A program made the position numbers and the translations under genes. A DNA stretch of 64,000 bases from Apostichopus japonicus (Eukaryota > Echinodermata > Holothuroidea > Aspidochirotida > Stichopodidae), in NCBI RefSeq assembly GCF_037975245.1, contig NC_092574.1:5946713-6010712 (forward strand), written 5' to 3'. Positions 10,776-25,300 of the stretch are shown here, one piece after another; positions within the stretch are counted from its first letter, which is position 1, and the number at the start of each line of letters is the position of its first letter. The notes beneath the pieces are model-generated. The model worked only from the letters and a program-made list of their open reading frames with translations, had not been told where the DNA came from and did no database searches.

Positions 10776-10860
10776 GGGCAAGGACATCCTTAAATAGATT
10801 AAAAGGACATCCTTAAATAGATTAACACTTGGCTGTTCCGGTCAGGTATTTATCAGAGAC

Positions 10861-10866
10861 AATAAA
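10861..10866 (+). terminator. COQ2: COQ2 poly(A) signal
   Basis: AATAAA lies 86 nt after the COQ2 stop, preceded by two tandem copies of AGGACATCCTTAAATAGATT in the 3' untranslated region. No other hexamer is as close. Confidence 0.7.
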
Positions 10867-11942
10867 CTTTCATATTCCCCAATTCATCATTCTTGATTTG
10901 GAAATGATCAAAGGTCATCAGTAGTGACCCTGATTCGGCTCAAACGTCATTAAGCTTCTGACTGCTACCATTAATTAAATTAAGGGGGGGGGGGGTTTAA
11001 GAACCTTAAGTGGAGTAATATGATTGGACGAACAATTTAACAATATAGAGGAGAGACTTTGAAGAGACGAGATATGGTTAGTTAGTTTCAGCTGTTAATA
11101 TATTATTAATAAATCTATTGATTTCTCTTTAAATTATTAATATTGATTATGTTATTGGAAGCATCAACGATGCACAAATATCTGTCACATTACACAACAT
11201 GGATTATTATCATAAGACAAAGAAGGTGGGATCATGTAAGGTCACTTTAAATATCAATATTATTAAGATGAAGACAAAACAATTAAACTGAATAAATTAA
11301 AGATTTAATCTTTCTATCAGCGATGCAACCAAAATATTGTTTACTTTCCGTTTTCTTTCTACTCTCAGTTGAATACTATGATTTTCCGACAGTTCCTTCC
11401 TTTGTTGTACACAGCCTCTTTTGTTTTAGTTACATCATTACAAAGAGTTAATGATGTTTCGTTTAATAAAAAAAATGCTTCAAAGGATATTAAAAGAGTT
11501 GCTAGCTAAAATACTGTTTTACACATCGACAAAGCAATTTTTAAAATCTGCTTTGAATTTATGATTATCCCTACTAAACAATATGTAACTTTCAGTTTTA
11601 GACTGAAGGCTGCGAGCATCTCAATAACACCAGTTAAGGTGAACTCGGTTATTATTACTTCCAATAGCTGTTTGTTATTGGTGGTGATTCACTGTTTAGG
11701 CACGAACAAATTTGATGATGGTAAAAAGGCATTTATGTTGAAGAAAAGAGTGAAGGCAATTCAAGTATTACTTGTGGGCAATTGGGAGGTACCATATCAT
11801 CTGTTTACCAACACTCTCTTGAAATTATTAAACAACCAGGCACTTGGATCAGCAGAATTCCTCACTTGCCCTTGTAAAAGCTTAAAGACCACACTTCTCG
11901 TTGTAACAGAACTGGTGGAAGATGTGTAAAATACAAGCATAC
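10867..11942. other. Intergenic gap between convergent COQ2 and SH3RF
   Basis: AT-rich sequence with a poly-G run at about 10985-10995 and no recognisable gene. A 122-codon frame on + (11561-11929) has no known motif and lies just beyond the likely 3' end of SH3RF. Confidence 0.5.
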
Positions 11943-11948
11943 TTTATT
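11943..11948 (-). terminator. SH3RF1: Possible SH3RF poly(A) signal
   Basis: TTTATT on + reads AATAAA on the minus strand. I noticed no nearer hexamer downstream of the SH3RF stop at 13210. If used, the 3' untranslated region is about 1.27 kb and includes the duplicated block at 12059-12540. Confidence 0.35.
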
Positions 11949-12058
11949 ATTGTTGTATATACATAACCCATTTGCATGTAAGTATATAACTTTGCATAGA
12001 TTTTATCAGTTTCAAACCAGTCTTTGAGACTTCAATGGAGATAAAGGATTTGACTCTT

Positions 12059-12540
12059 TAACCGATATACTATGGAACCAATTTGTTACAGTTTGGGGTT
12101 ACCCCAATACAATATTTTCATTACCTAGTTGATGCAATACACACTGAATTGATACTTGTAAACCATAAAAAGTTAAACATGATTTTGTTAAAATTTCAAA
12201 TACAAGTTACTTACCCATGTTACTAAGGGCTTTGATTAAAAGAAATATTAATCCAAAAACAGAATAAGCATAGTTATTACTACTGGCAGTGCCTTTAACC
12301 GATAAAGTATGGAACCAATTGTTACCAGGTTGGGTTACCCCAATACGATATTAGCATCTCCTAGTCGATTCAGAACACACTGAATTGAAACTTTTTAAAT
12401 CAGAAAAATTTAAACATGATTTTTTTTTTAGTCGGAAAAATTTAAACATAATTTTGCTAAAATTTCAAATACAAGTACTCATCTTACTGAGGGCTATGTT
12501 TAAAGAACTATTAATCCGAAAAAGAATAAGCATAGTTAAT
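12059..12540. repeat. Diverged tandem duplication, about 235-bp unit
   Basis: A unit beginning CTTTAACCGATA and ending AAGCATAGTTA-TACTACTG occurs twice (12055-12289 and 12292-12545). Both copies contain GGGTTACCCCAATAC and ACACACTGAATTGA. It lies in the probable 3' untranslated region of SH3RF. No coding potential. Confidence 0.7.
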
Positions 12541-13209
12541 ACTACTGAGGTATTCATATTGTAAGTTCAGGACTTAACTTGTGAGCTATAGGCAAGGAAT
12601 CATACAGCACAATTGCCCTAAAACACATAGGCAGTCCATAGGTTAACAAAAAGCAATGACTTAGTTAATAATAGGTTACAAAAATAAATCTTCTGTAAAT
12701 CCAACCGCCACCACCTTGCAACACATGGTAACGTTCAAGTACATTTTATACCGTGGTGATTTTTACGATACAACTGTTTCAGATTCCATCCTCGTCACTT
12801 ACATGAATACTTTTAACCACTAATAAACTGGTGGTACTGCTCAGGCAGCAAAAAATGAATAATCTCTTATACTTCTAATTTACAACGATGAAATACTTCT
12901 CATGGAATGGAAGGAAATTGCATAGGAAACTCAATGGGCACAGTGACCTCTCACTGGCTTGAACGTTCATTCCTCTGGGGTTAAAAGGAAACAGACTCAT
13001 CCACACTGCTGCTTTCTACAGCATATCATCCAAAGGGTTATATACTGACTAGACGAAACCATTGGTTCAAAAAGATATCAGGTGTCTGTGTCCAGACACA
13101 ATTGTCTTTCCTGTGTTTAGCAGCTGCTGAAATCTCTTCACATTTAGTTATGTAATTTGGCCATCTATTAAACTAACTGTCTAGCTGAATATTGGCCCGG
13201 GGCAGGCTG

Positions 13210-13378
13210 TCATAACTTCTCCACAAAGATTCCTGGGAACAACCCTGTCTTGCCAGTTCTGTGTGAGGTTCCTTTGTACCAGCCATCTTCTCTCTTTTTA
13301 TGTACAAAGATGGTATCTCCAAGGTTAAGCGCTAGCTCCACATCGCTGTGAGCCGGGTAAGAGTCCACGACACGATAC
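13210..13378 (-). CDS. SH3RF1: SH3RF coding exon 11: C-terminal SH3 domain
   Basis: Codes [19 protein letters not shown], then [14 protein letters not shown] and [15 protein letters not shown] and a stop (13210-13212). ALYDY-like start, conserved Trp and the PG..V end identify an SH3 domain. It is nearly identical to the last SH3 of vertebrate SH3RF1 at [11 protein letters not shown]. Confidence 0.95.
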
Positions 13379-16300
13379 CTGTTTGAAATCAACAGACAGG
13401 ATAATATTATAAAAAGCTGCACATGAAATACCAGAGTTATTATGGAAAGTTTCTGGTCTGCCATTGTACTCGTAGTTCCCTATGAATAAGATATTCCTTT
13501 AAACCAACTGTGGGTCGAGAAGAATCCTTGCCGGGTCACCAGCTTTTCCCCCAGATCAAAATATTCATTGACAGTTTTGGGAGTATGCCGACAATGATCA
13601 AGATGGTCAAAACTAACTTCCATTTTACTTTTTATTTATATTTAGGTTTACAGTCTTGTTCAGGGCCAAGGCCCTCTCACACGACTTTACAAATTAACTT
13701 TAGTCATTGGTAACTTGTCACACCTACACACCAAAGTGTGCACAATTCAATCAATCTGTCCTGGGGCACCACAGTGCGCCACAACGTGTCCCCCGGGGGA
13801 CTTCCCATAGGGTGCAGCCACAAACCGGCGCACACAACTATATTTACAAGTTACCTCGCAAGTCCCCATTTATACACCTGGGTGAAGAGAGAGAGTGTAG
13901 ATAAAGCGCCTTGCCCTAGGACACAATGCAATGATCTGGCCAGGACTTGAACCTGTAATCCTTAGATCACAAGTTCACTGCCTTAACCACAACGCTCTCA
14001 TGCTTTCATGCCTTCCGAGCATCCATTCCAAGGGGTGGGGGGTCTGGAAGATCTTGGGTCATTGGCTTAAAGGTTTAAATGAAGATATGTTACACTTGAT
14101 ACCTTTCCCTGGCAAGCGGAACAGTTTTGGGTGGTCCTTCCTCTTCCATATTACTGGCCACACCGTTGCCCCCTGTAGCACCATAAATGGGGGGATCTCC
14201 TGCTATAGGTGGGTTGTTTCTTATTGGTGGAGGTGGAACCTGGCAAGCCTGTTGTTGTGTTTGATCAGAGCTGGTGGATTTTCTTCTCGTCTTCCCTCTG
14301 CTCTCCTTCTGGAAGAGTCAATAATATCGAAATCAAGAATATTAAAAGCACTTTTCTAACATCGAGTCATATCTGTGTCCATACAGCACTTGCCTGCACC
14401 TCTACTTTTCTTGGTAAGTAGCTTCCACAGCTTATCACCTCAGTTACAACAACTATTTCTGTGGCGAGCAACGATCAAAGTTGCTTTTTCTCCTACTCCC
14501 ACCCCCACCTCCCCCCACAGCAATTGAATTTACACTCAAGTTACCTGTCCCAAAGCTCAACAAGAATGGAATAATAAGGACAATTGCAATACCTATTCCC
14601 GATCATTAAGCACAGTGGAACCTTCCAATTTAATAATTGTCTATGCTGACTGGTTGTGCATGTTCTTTTTCCTAGCATCAGGGAGGCTGAACATCCAAGG
14701 TCAAACATGGCTGGGCGGGGATACAACATGGGCAGATTACTTCCTTTCATTGGACGAGCAGAATGATAAAGTTACCGACAAACACCCTGTTTGTTACACA
14801 CTATCTACAATGCTGGTTAAGAGTGATATGCATATTCATAAATTGGATTATTTCTCGATACTGATTTGCCTCTCAACGTACTCTGATGCAGTGAAACTGA
14901 GGCATTGAAGGCAATGTCCAGGACGACATGATTTAAGTGAAAAGAAAAGTATATCCTGAATAAATAGAATGGTGCCTCAAACTTCAGAAACGGTGGTAAA
15001 TACACTGGTGAGTAAAATAACGTAAGTCTCAAGGTGCAACCACGCCGCTCATTAGGTAACGCTGTTTCTCTCAAAGTCGAGAACTCGATCAATTAACGAA
15101 TGAAGCTTAAGAAGGGCCGTGAAGCGTTAATGAATGATGAACAACTAAGTCTACTGGTCTGATAACATGGATGGTACTGTGATGACTGATAAGCTTCATG
15201 CAAAAATAACCAATGTTCAGAAGACCTCATGGATAATGTTACCACCATCACTCCACCACGCAGGAAGCTGAACTGAATTTTGATGACATCATGACGCATG
15301 AACAAGTATGCACACAAAGAAACTACTACAATGATCTAACGTGTGTGAGCATGCTGCTGCTGTATAAAATTATGATTCAAAATTATGATTAAAAAATTAT
15401 AATAATCTGTTAGTTTGATTAATATATGGTTTGACATACAGGATCAGAGGTCCATGAAACCCCTCTTTTTCAGGATTGGGTGGATTTTAACTCAGGCTGA
15501 AATTTATTTAGCTGTGAAGGAGTCATACTGTTTCCCCTTCACTAGTTATTCTAACTACGATATGGACTTGAGAGTGCAGAATCAGAAAATGCTATTTCAG
15601 AGGCAATTCTAATATCTAGGAAAGCTGCTAATGGTAACATGTTAGATGGTCTACATGTTTGAGTTATAGTATAGGAACACTGACGACAAAACTAAGCATC
15701 TGTTTAGTGTCAGAATAATATCTAAATTGTTAGAACTTTAAAAAAAAAAACTTTTGTTAACACCTAACACATCTGTCTTTGAAATATAGCCTACTTTGGT
15801 GATTTTCTTATTCCTTGTCCAGTAAACTTGTCCAGTGAAAACTACCTAAGTAGTAATGGTTCATTACTGCAATGCTATTGTCAATGAACTTACGAGAAAT
15901 ATAATGTGACAAATGAAAGTGTCCAATGTGTCCATTAATACCCCCCCCCCCCAGCACCCAAAACTCAACCCCAAACCTCTTAGCACAGTACGATCAAAGA
16001 GCTTTAGCTTTTCATTTAATGTAAAAGAAAGATGAATAGATGAGATCAAATAAATGGTGACTTCTTTCCTGGTTTTCCTTGAGAATGATACTAACATGGA
16101 AGAGGATGGAGTTTGTTTTTTCTAGAGACAAACTACAGACTACCCTGGTGTGGTACAATGATAGGACTCCCTCCCCACTGTCATTTACAAAGGTAGCTGG
16201 CCAAGTATTTTTTATCTTTACAAGTTATTTTGCATGTCAATCTCAAGTTTGTGTAAGGTCTGCAGTACCAAACTCAATCCTGCTATCAACAATACTTCAG

Positions 16301-19300
16301 GTCCTCTGTTACACTTTTTGTCAACGCAGACTTTTTTCCCCTACATATTTTGTTCTAGTTTATTCTCTCTCACTCAGAATTTGTGAAAAGCTTTTCTACT
16401 TGCTAGCCTATTTGATAATTACAAATCAGGTCACACCATGACAGAAGGAATGTCGGGTGATTATATTTTACGAGTGGAAGCAGATCACTAACTATTCAGC
16501 CCGTTCTGTTATAATTCGACTGTAACTCGCCAAGTTTTATTCACAGTGTGAATTAAATTGTTAATTAGAAAGCATGCGGGTTCTTTTCACCAAAAGGACA
16601 AACTTGTTAGGTAAAGAACAAAGGTAACCCTTCGGATAGGACAAACTTTCCACAAACAGGTTTGTCAAAACATTGACTTCTCAAAGCTAAAGATTTCAAA
16701 ATCATTTTCATTTCCATAATAATGAAACAAGTTCGAGGTGAGCTAGCTGAAATTTAAGGCAGTGGAATATATATATTTTTTTAAACACAATATAAACATA
16801 AACCTTTCAGTTCATTGTTTTGCAGTACAGTCCACCAGGTATTTATTCAAATTTTTTTAGTAAGCTAATTTTTTTAAATATTTTTTCCACCAAAACATTT
16901 TTTTGATGGCCATTGAGAGACAGTCAAGCTCTAATGACAAACATCTCAATGCGAACAATGCATGTGATTTGGAGCTGGAGATTCAGAGTAAGCTTTTAGA
17001 CGTGGGTGACCGGTTTTGTATCTATCTAGCATATCTGCCGGTTGACACTAACTAATGGCAATGAAGAGGCTGAATATGATGTATCTCACCTTTTCATATC
17101 TATGATTGCAAGCAGCTTTAGAGATGGAAGCAAAAGGAGAAGGTGAGTAGCCATTGATGATGACACGAGAAGGACAAGATGGATGGTGACCAGATGTCTC
17201 TTGGACTCTGGCATGGCATGCACAAGACTCGGACTGAGACACGGTGGTGTTCTCCGCGTTAGAGCGAGTGGTACCGCGTTGCAAGCGGCTGCGAAACCGT
17301 CTGGCGTCACGCTCGCCCTCGCTGTACCGTCGGGGCCGAAATCTATCCGAGGTCTGGGTGGTGAAGGACTGGTGGGGGATCGGTGTGGGAAGTATGTCAT
17401 GCATGGAAGTATGAGGAACACTACTAAGACGGCTCTCTACCTGACTGTGAGGCGAAGAAGTTCTACCCTCCTCCCCTGGTTGCTTCCCTCCTCCTCCTCC
17501 TTCGTCTGGAGATGAAGAGTTGTTGTCACCGTCCATGTTGGCCGCAGCGGTCTTACTCAAGATACGGCTCGCGCTCTTGCTTCTCCCCCGGGCCCCCTGT
17601 CGACGGAAACCGTTCCTCGACGAGTGATTGCTGTCCGGAGGTGAGAACCCGGGGTCGTCGTGCAGCATCCGCTCCAAGACGCTCAAAGGCACCCCGGTCC
17701 CCGACATGGGTCTCCTGTTGGCGGTGAGGTTCAATTGTTTATTACCGACGGAATTCCTCGACATCCGCCTCAGGACCGGAGGGCTCGCAGCCAAGGAAGA
17801 AGATGAGTGTTGAGAATTTCCTGGTTTATAAGCAAACTCTCGGAGTAATTGTTGTTGTCTGTTCCTTTCGATCTGAAGTTGTGCGACAGTTTTTTGGGAG
17901 TCATGTTGCATGATGGCGGGAGAGGTGGGAGGCTTCACTGTGCTCTTGGCTCCCTTCCCAGACACTTGAGTTGGACTACTGGCTGCTGGAGTTGTTGAGT
18001 TTGCTGAGTTTAGTTTCGGTCTGACCACGGATTGCGGGAACGTAGGAAACACGTAATGGAGTCCCGGTGAGGAGGGGCCCGGAGAAGATGGACCAGTCAC
18101 CTTTGGGTCATCTTTAACTCTGAGAATAGGACCAAAAGAAAATAACAGATTTGAAGAATGGTGTGACGATCACAGAAAACACACTTTGCACAACATTACA
18201 ACATAAGTAATCCTCTCAAAGTAATAGCTAAGCATGATTTAAATCGACACCTTGTAGATGCTGTCCACTGGAACAAAAAATCTTCAAATTTGAATACTGG
18301 AACTTTTGTTGATAAACATCGAATAAGTTTAACAGAATTTTCTGTCAATTCCAAGACAGTGACATTTCTCAAAGTAACAAACTACAAGAAATCATCCCAC
18401 TGCCCAATTGAGCACTGGTGGCATCATAGTGCCTGTCACAAAAGGTCACATTCTGGGCTTTCCTGTCCCCCCACCCCACAAGATTCAGCTCCTGAAAATA
18501 ATTAATCAACCACAGTCTCTACATAATGATGATACATGAAATATATTCTTGTAGTTCGTTACTTTTGAGAAATGTCACTTGTCATTTAGCCTTTGAAGAA
18601 GATCCTGCTAGGATCGAAACGTCAGGCCAACTTACTTTTATACATTCTCCTACACAGGCTCTCTAGTGGATAAGCAGTTTGCTAACAGTTTGCTAATTTT
18701 ATTTTGACATGAAATATCACAAAGAAAATCAAACCAGGCACATTCATAGTATTTTACCTGTAAGGTTCCACGTAATTGCCAGGAAATACACCAGTTTTAC
18801 CCGAGGAGAGAGACATCCCTCTAAACCAACCATCAGAACAAAAGTCTTGAACAGCAAAAATTTCACCTATGCTGACTTCTAACTCATCCGGATGTTGAGG
18901 CTTGTAAGAGTGACGAGCCTTGTACCTGTGAATAGGAAACCCCCTTCAAAAGTTATTACACATAGATCAATGATGATTAATATTATAAGCAGGGCGGGAA
19001 AATGGTTAGCTAGGGTATGGTGGTTAGTTTCAGGGTACCTTTCAGGTTAGTTTCAGGGTACCTTTCAGGTTAGTTTCAGGGTACACTTCAGGTTAGTTCA
19101 GGGTACCTTTCAGGTAAGTTTTTTGGTACCATTCAGATTAGTTTAAGGGTACCTTTCAGGTTAGTTTTACGGGTACCTTTAACAGGGTACCTTTAAAGAG
19201 GACGGGACGTAGTTGTTATGGTGTCAATTTTGGCTATTTTTCTTAACTCAGTGTTATAGCTGAGCTACAAAATTCACCATTCAAATAATGAAGGAAAAAA

Positions 19301-22300
19301 AAGACTGGGGGACTTTGTTCATGAGAATTATTAAACTATTTAGAAGTGCCTGAGTGATGAAATGGTTGTAGTCACTAACTGTTAAGCCATTGAAAGAGAA
19401 GGACATTTATCTCAGTCAGATATAACTTTAAAGTAATAATTGGAAGTTGTGATAATTTTCTCAGTAATAGGTGACAAAAATTCAAACAGCAAAAGAAAGA
19501 ATAATTAAACACTAACTTTGGCAATATCTGATACCGTTACACTTCCTGTTACAAACTAAACAGACACAAGGGTCAATGGATTTAACTGCAACCATAGCTG
19601 CTAGCCATCAGGGTGTTAGATACACAAGGGGAAGGAGGAGAGGGGGCAAGGGAGAGAAAAGAAGAGTGCAGCAGTTAGGAAGAGGCAGGGAAGCGGGGTT
19701 AATACTCACACTTCAACAGGTCTAGGCGAGGTAGCCATTCCTCTCTCTGGGATTATAGCTGACGGTGAACCTGGCACAGAGCCTCCTCCAAGCAAAACCT
19801 TTGGTTAAATGTAAGAACAAGGAGAGAAGAATTGGTAGTGTTATCACTGTTCTTGCTTGTTACCGACTAAAGTCACTCGCAGAATTACAAATTTGGAAAG
19901 AAGAACAAATGCTACAAGCACACAAACTGCTACAGCTACCCTCTCAACAGGTTCTTGTAAATTAACAGCTTTCAAAAGACTTTTCTACAGGCTTTACAGA
20001 CAATTTTAGCAGTCAGGTTTTGGTCTGGAATTACACAGTTCAAGATATTTGCATAAAAGTAAGTTAAGGGGACAGTCTGATACCATGTATTTGTTCAAAC
20101 TTTCCTTGTCACCACACCATGAAATTTACTGGCCCATGTAACAGTCAGGCATTTGTGTTTAGGACAACAGTTCGTCTTCTATCTATTATAGAATCACACA
20201 ATAATCCCTGATGAATTATTCCTTATAAACTGTGTTTACATTTGTATTTATGTCATCTAGTCCATCACATGTATGTCCGTTCTGTGGCAACTGATATTTC
20301 GGAATATTTCCTTTTTCTCCCACAAATCAAATTCACTTCCTTGGACATTCAATACGTTTATCATGATTTTCTGGAAGGTTTGCTTATTTACCATCGGCAC
20401 AGCGGCTAAAGGAGGTGGTTTCTTTCGATTGTTACCACCGGCGGTCACCTCGTGAGTGGTGGGAGTGCTAGAGGTGGTCACAGCTGTCGTTGCAGAGCTG
20501 GAGGAGGTTGGTGGGGTGACAGGCCCTTGGTGACGAGCACCTAACAAGTTAGCAGCGATTGGATTACTGGATCTGACAAGCTCAGGGGAGCTGATCTCCA
20601 TGGAGTGACGAGTGGGGCCATTGGTCCGATGCTCCTGGTTGGGACGCAGCTGAACACCCAGCACCGATGTAAATGAATGCCTCTTTGTAGAAGAAGATTT
20701 GTTTCTGTAAATAGAAAGAGCGCATTGAAGGTTACAAGCTTCCATAGAATTCTGAGAGATTTGAACCCCCAAAATTTCCTCCAGGGTTACCGTATCTCCT
20801 CATGACCCTTTGCCCTATATCATTTTGCAAGTATGACATCCATTTTGTTGTATTGTTCAAGAAAAAAAAATTTGAAATAAAACTGTTCTGAAGGTTTCAC
20901 CATTGACCTATGTAGGTCTCAAACAAGCCAAGCAGGAACTTTCAAGCATTCTAGCATATTTAGAAGCATAACTAGAAGCATATCTAGAATCATATCTATT
21001 CAAGCATATCTAGAAGCATATCTATTCAATCATATCTAGTGTCTGTAGATCCAGTGATGTCATTAACAAGCAATACCTAACATCTGACATCATTTACAAT
21101 TCGCACCTTCCCTTCAGGTCCCTCCCAAAAGCTTACTCGCTCAGCTTCATGTCACCCACACCTGGCCTTATTTACAGTTGGCACCTTCTGTTTACCTTTT
21201 TTCTATCACTATCCCAAACTTAACAGCCCACCCTGTCACCTACACATAAGAAAACTATGTGCATTCATTCAGCTGTTACCGTGATGTTAGTAAATGTGAC
21301 ATCTTCTCTCACCAATAGAATAAGTGAGAACATTATATATACGTTATTGAAATGCACAGTTCACATAAAGGTACAACAGAATTAGAAAATGAAAGCTTGC
21401 TAGGACACTACAATTTATTTACTTTCAAATGAACAGTTTGTCTGGCATTCATTAATGCATAAAATTAACGCTAGAGATTTTAAAACAACATGAATTTTGT
21501 ATTCAAGTAATTAGGTAAAATGATAAGTATTGTTCAGTACCTGTTACCCCCTGGACGACTTGACACCCCTGCTGCTCCTAGATCCATGTTACCTTCCCCG
21601 CTACTACTGCTACTACTCTGGGGAGAATGGTGGCCTTCCCCACTGCTGCTGGAACTCTGCGGAGAGTGGTGAACCGTCCCTTGCTGTACCTCAAGCAGGT
21701 TCTTTGCAGGGTCGTTAAACTGATCAAAGGAAGAGATATGTCATTAAAAATCCATCGTAAATCGTCTTGTTGAGACTAATGTAACCAGTGACATTCTTCG
21801 AGACGGCAAACGTGAATGTCAGGAAGGAATTTAACCGTTCGAAATAAAACAAACAATCGAGGGAGCGAGAAAACCGTTTATTGGGCTGTGAGGTGAGAGA
21901 GTCCTAAGAAGTTCATCACAGTAATAGATACCACATTAGAAAACCAGTGTTAAGTAGAATCTATCGTGATAGCATTTAGGTACGTGAAGTCCCAAAATGA
22001 TTTTTCATCGACGACCAGTACTAAACTAGAATATATCCTGGTGGCTTTAAAATATTTTCTTTTGAGTTCTGCCAAGTAGCCCACAATTAATCTTTACAAT
22101 GAGGTCGTTTCTTTCCCAAAAGGTTGAGCCAAGACATGTACTGAAGTATTTAATATTACTTTCCAATATATAGCATAATTAATGTTTGGTTGACATAGTC
22201 AGCTTCTTTTGGTCTCACATTTTCATGTGCTCAAGCTTTGAAAAAGAGCAAAAATTTAGAGGAAGTATACAACTGACCGTGCTAATGTGATTTCATCCAA

Positions 22301-25300
22301 CAACTGATCAAAATGGAAAGTATATGTTAGGCTATTAGGATACAGTAGGTCTCAGTTTGGGCTAGCCATAACCAACTGATCAATATGGAAAGATTGTGTT
22401 AGGCTGTTAGGATAGGTTTCATTTTTGGCTAGTCATTGATACCAGATCATTTTGTTTAAAACAACAGCCATAGGGAGGTCATAGGTTAGCATACATGAGG
22501 GCCATAACTTTTCACTGTACTAATTGATAAGAATGTCACAAACAGCCAAGCAGAGGTAACATCACATGCTTCTAACCATGGGAAATACAGTATCAGTCAC
22601 TAACGATTACTCAAGCAGAAAGTCACAATCAAGTTGTCATACTGTAGGAAAGTAACTGCATGACTTGCTTCCAAACAACGCTGGGTCAAAGTAATAACAC
22701 TAACCGAGAAACCATTTTGATTTGAGCTTCACAACATCGCTACCTCACCATTATGTTTGATCTGCACAGACAGAGGTTCAGCTGCATACTTGCAAATAGA
22801 CATTTCACCATCTCTGATAATTCATCCTCTCCCTCCCTCCCTCCCGGTCTCTGTTTTAATATCTTCCACAGACTACAAATCTTTTCATGTTGACACATCA
22901 TCCGCAGATTTTAATTTCAAAAGTTTGTCTGAACGAATAAATAAGCACTGGGCCATCAATCAGACGGATGGAAAGAGAGAGAGAACAGGAGATGGACATA
23001 AAAAGAGAACGATCATTCTGTAGATGTGCGGCGAATGTCTGGTTAAGAGGGGGAATGAAGCAGGCAACACTTACTGGTAAACAATTAGTGAGTGCAGCCA
23101 ATAGGAAACTGCGATAACTACAAGTGGCCTCCATGCATGATACAAACCAGACGGCTGAGATCTGAAGAGACTGATACAGACTGACTCACACCAATCATAC
23201 ATACACAAACACCCACACACACACACGCATACTCACAAAGAAAAGACCTAACCATTACAATTAACAATCAAAGTTTGAAAATCAGTAGAGGCTGTGCTTA
23301 GTCACCCTGTTCATAACAATGCTTTCCCATTGTTATATAAACATTTGCTATGAACCTTAGAAATAGGTTACCAATTTTTAATTTTTTTTTATATGTCAGC
23401 ATTTTGGTATATTCGATGTTGCCAGATAAATCCTTTATTGTTAAATTACATTGTTCCTTAACCAGTCAACTTTGAAATTAATGCGGTTTCACCGCCCCAA
23501 ATTTTAAAAATCTGAATATTTATTAAAATTTAGGTGAAGTTGGGAATTTAGGTTGTAACATGTTAAATAATCTCAGAACACACTTGGACACCTGCATGAT
23601 ATGAATTTACCACCTAATAGAAATGGTTTGGAATTAGTATGTAGGATGCAGTGATCTTGGCATTGATGGATTTCTATGGAGTTTATTAAATCCACCGGGA
23701 AGTGGTCTTCAATTTAAATACTGAAAAAATATATCGATATATTATCAGATAAATTGTATTTGATCACATGATACTCTCTACCATGAATTCAGAAGTCTGG
23801 CACCAACCTCAACGAATGAAATTGGGAATATTCCAATCTTATCGCCCTTCTGACCTTCGACCCAGTTATCATCCACTCTCCTTATCACCTTCAGGACCTC
23901 ATTCTGTATCGTGAGAAGAAGTTGAAACACGTTATCAGGCATGAAATGATTAAATGCGTTTTAAGATACATATATGTAAAATATAGATTTACAACATTTA
24001 AGCTGTCATGTTCCACTCTGAGAAGAGAGTAAAAATTGAATTAAATTCTCCGTGAAAGAAATTCCAATGTTGACTTCAGTGTTGGTACTTTATCAGTGAC
24101 ACTGGCTCACCTTTCTCCATAGTGATTATTGCATTTGTCATTTAACTGACCGTCTATCCCAACTAGGTGTTAAACTTTTAGCACTTTTCACATAAGAATA
24201 TTAACCCTTTTAACATTCATGAAATGATTTAATTAAATTGGTCACATACCTCATGGTATGGTTTTTCATCACATATTACCTAGCCCCAATTTTTGAGGAT
24301 ACAACAAAATTAGATTTGGTGCAGGAAGAGGTATTGGTAATAATGCTGTTCGTGAACATGGATTTAACGATTCCAAAAGGCTTACGGTAGCTAACAATTC
24401 TGAAAAGATGTTATTCCCACTAGAAACTGCACTTTCCTAGTTACTAAACAATTGCAAAACTACATTAATTTATCTTTTTCCACAGAAGATAAACTAGAAA
24501 TACCGTTTCCTTAGTGGTTTAGGATGGAAATGTTCACAAATGGGATGTATCCTGACTGTACTCTCACATATGTCTTGACGATACAATAACATGTAGTGAA
24601 TGTGGTACACAGAGAAGCATTTAAGTCAGTTAATACACTGTGATCTAAACATACACCCCCTCTTACGATCTATTCTCATTTCCTATCTCCCAAAGCCTTC
24701 TTTACTTCCCAGTTGGCATAGTTACGGTAGTAAGAATGATAACTTGTTTTCAGTGTACAAAGACTTGCTTGTGGTGCCACATCCCCCTTCCCCCTCCTGG
24801 CACAACCCCAACCCCTCACCAGCAAATTCTTGACTGAGCCTCTGGAAAGTAGTTACTGGAGAGTCAGTCACAAATGAAAAAGAATCCAGAAACAAGAATA
24901 GATTTTTGCACAAACTGAAGAATCAAGGGCAAATGAAAGTCACTGTATAAGCTAAAGTCCTCTCAATAGGTTTGTTATGCAGCAAGGATGCGCTACTTTG
25001 ATTTTTACATCTCACCTTGTTGAATGTTAGAATGTCCTTCTCTCTGTTCTGTGCCACTTCAAAGTCATAGAGAGCCTTACAGCTCGGGACGACATCTTGC
25101 AGGGGATGTATGACCTCCACGTGATTGGCGGGGAAGAAACCAGTCTGACCGTTGACCTCCCCGACGTACCAGTTGTCGTCGAGTTTCTTCTTCAGAAATA
25201 TCACGTCACCTTTGCTGAAAGACAAGTCTCTGCAATGAAGACAAAATTATTCCGATTGATTAAAAACAGGAACATTTATACCATTGCACTTAAATTACAA

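Noticed and set aside
11561-11929. 122-codon + strand frame downstream of COQ2
   Set aside because: No motif, no splice or promoter context, and AT-rich composition; likely chance.
13931-14359. 142-codon + strand frame
   Set aside because: It is antisense to SH3RF exon 10 and a SINE.
17183-17813. Overlapping + strand open frames of 60-110 codons
   Set aside because: They lie antisense to the high-GC SH3RF exon 9 and have no recognisable motif; shadows.
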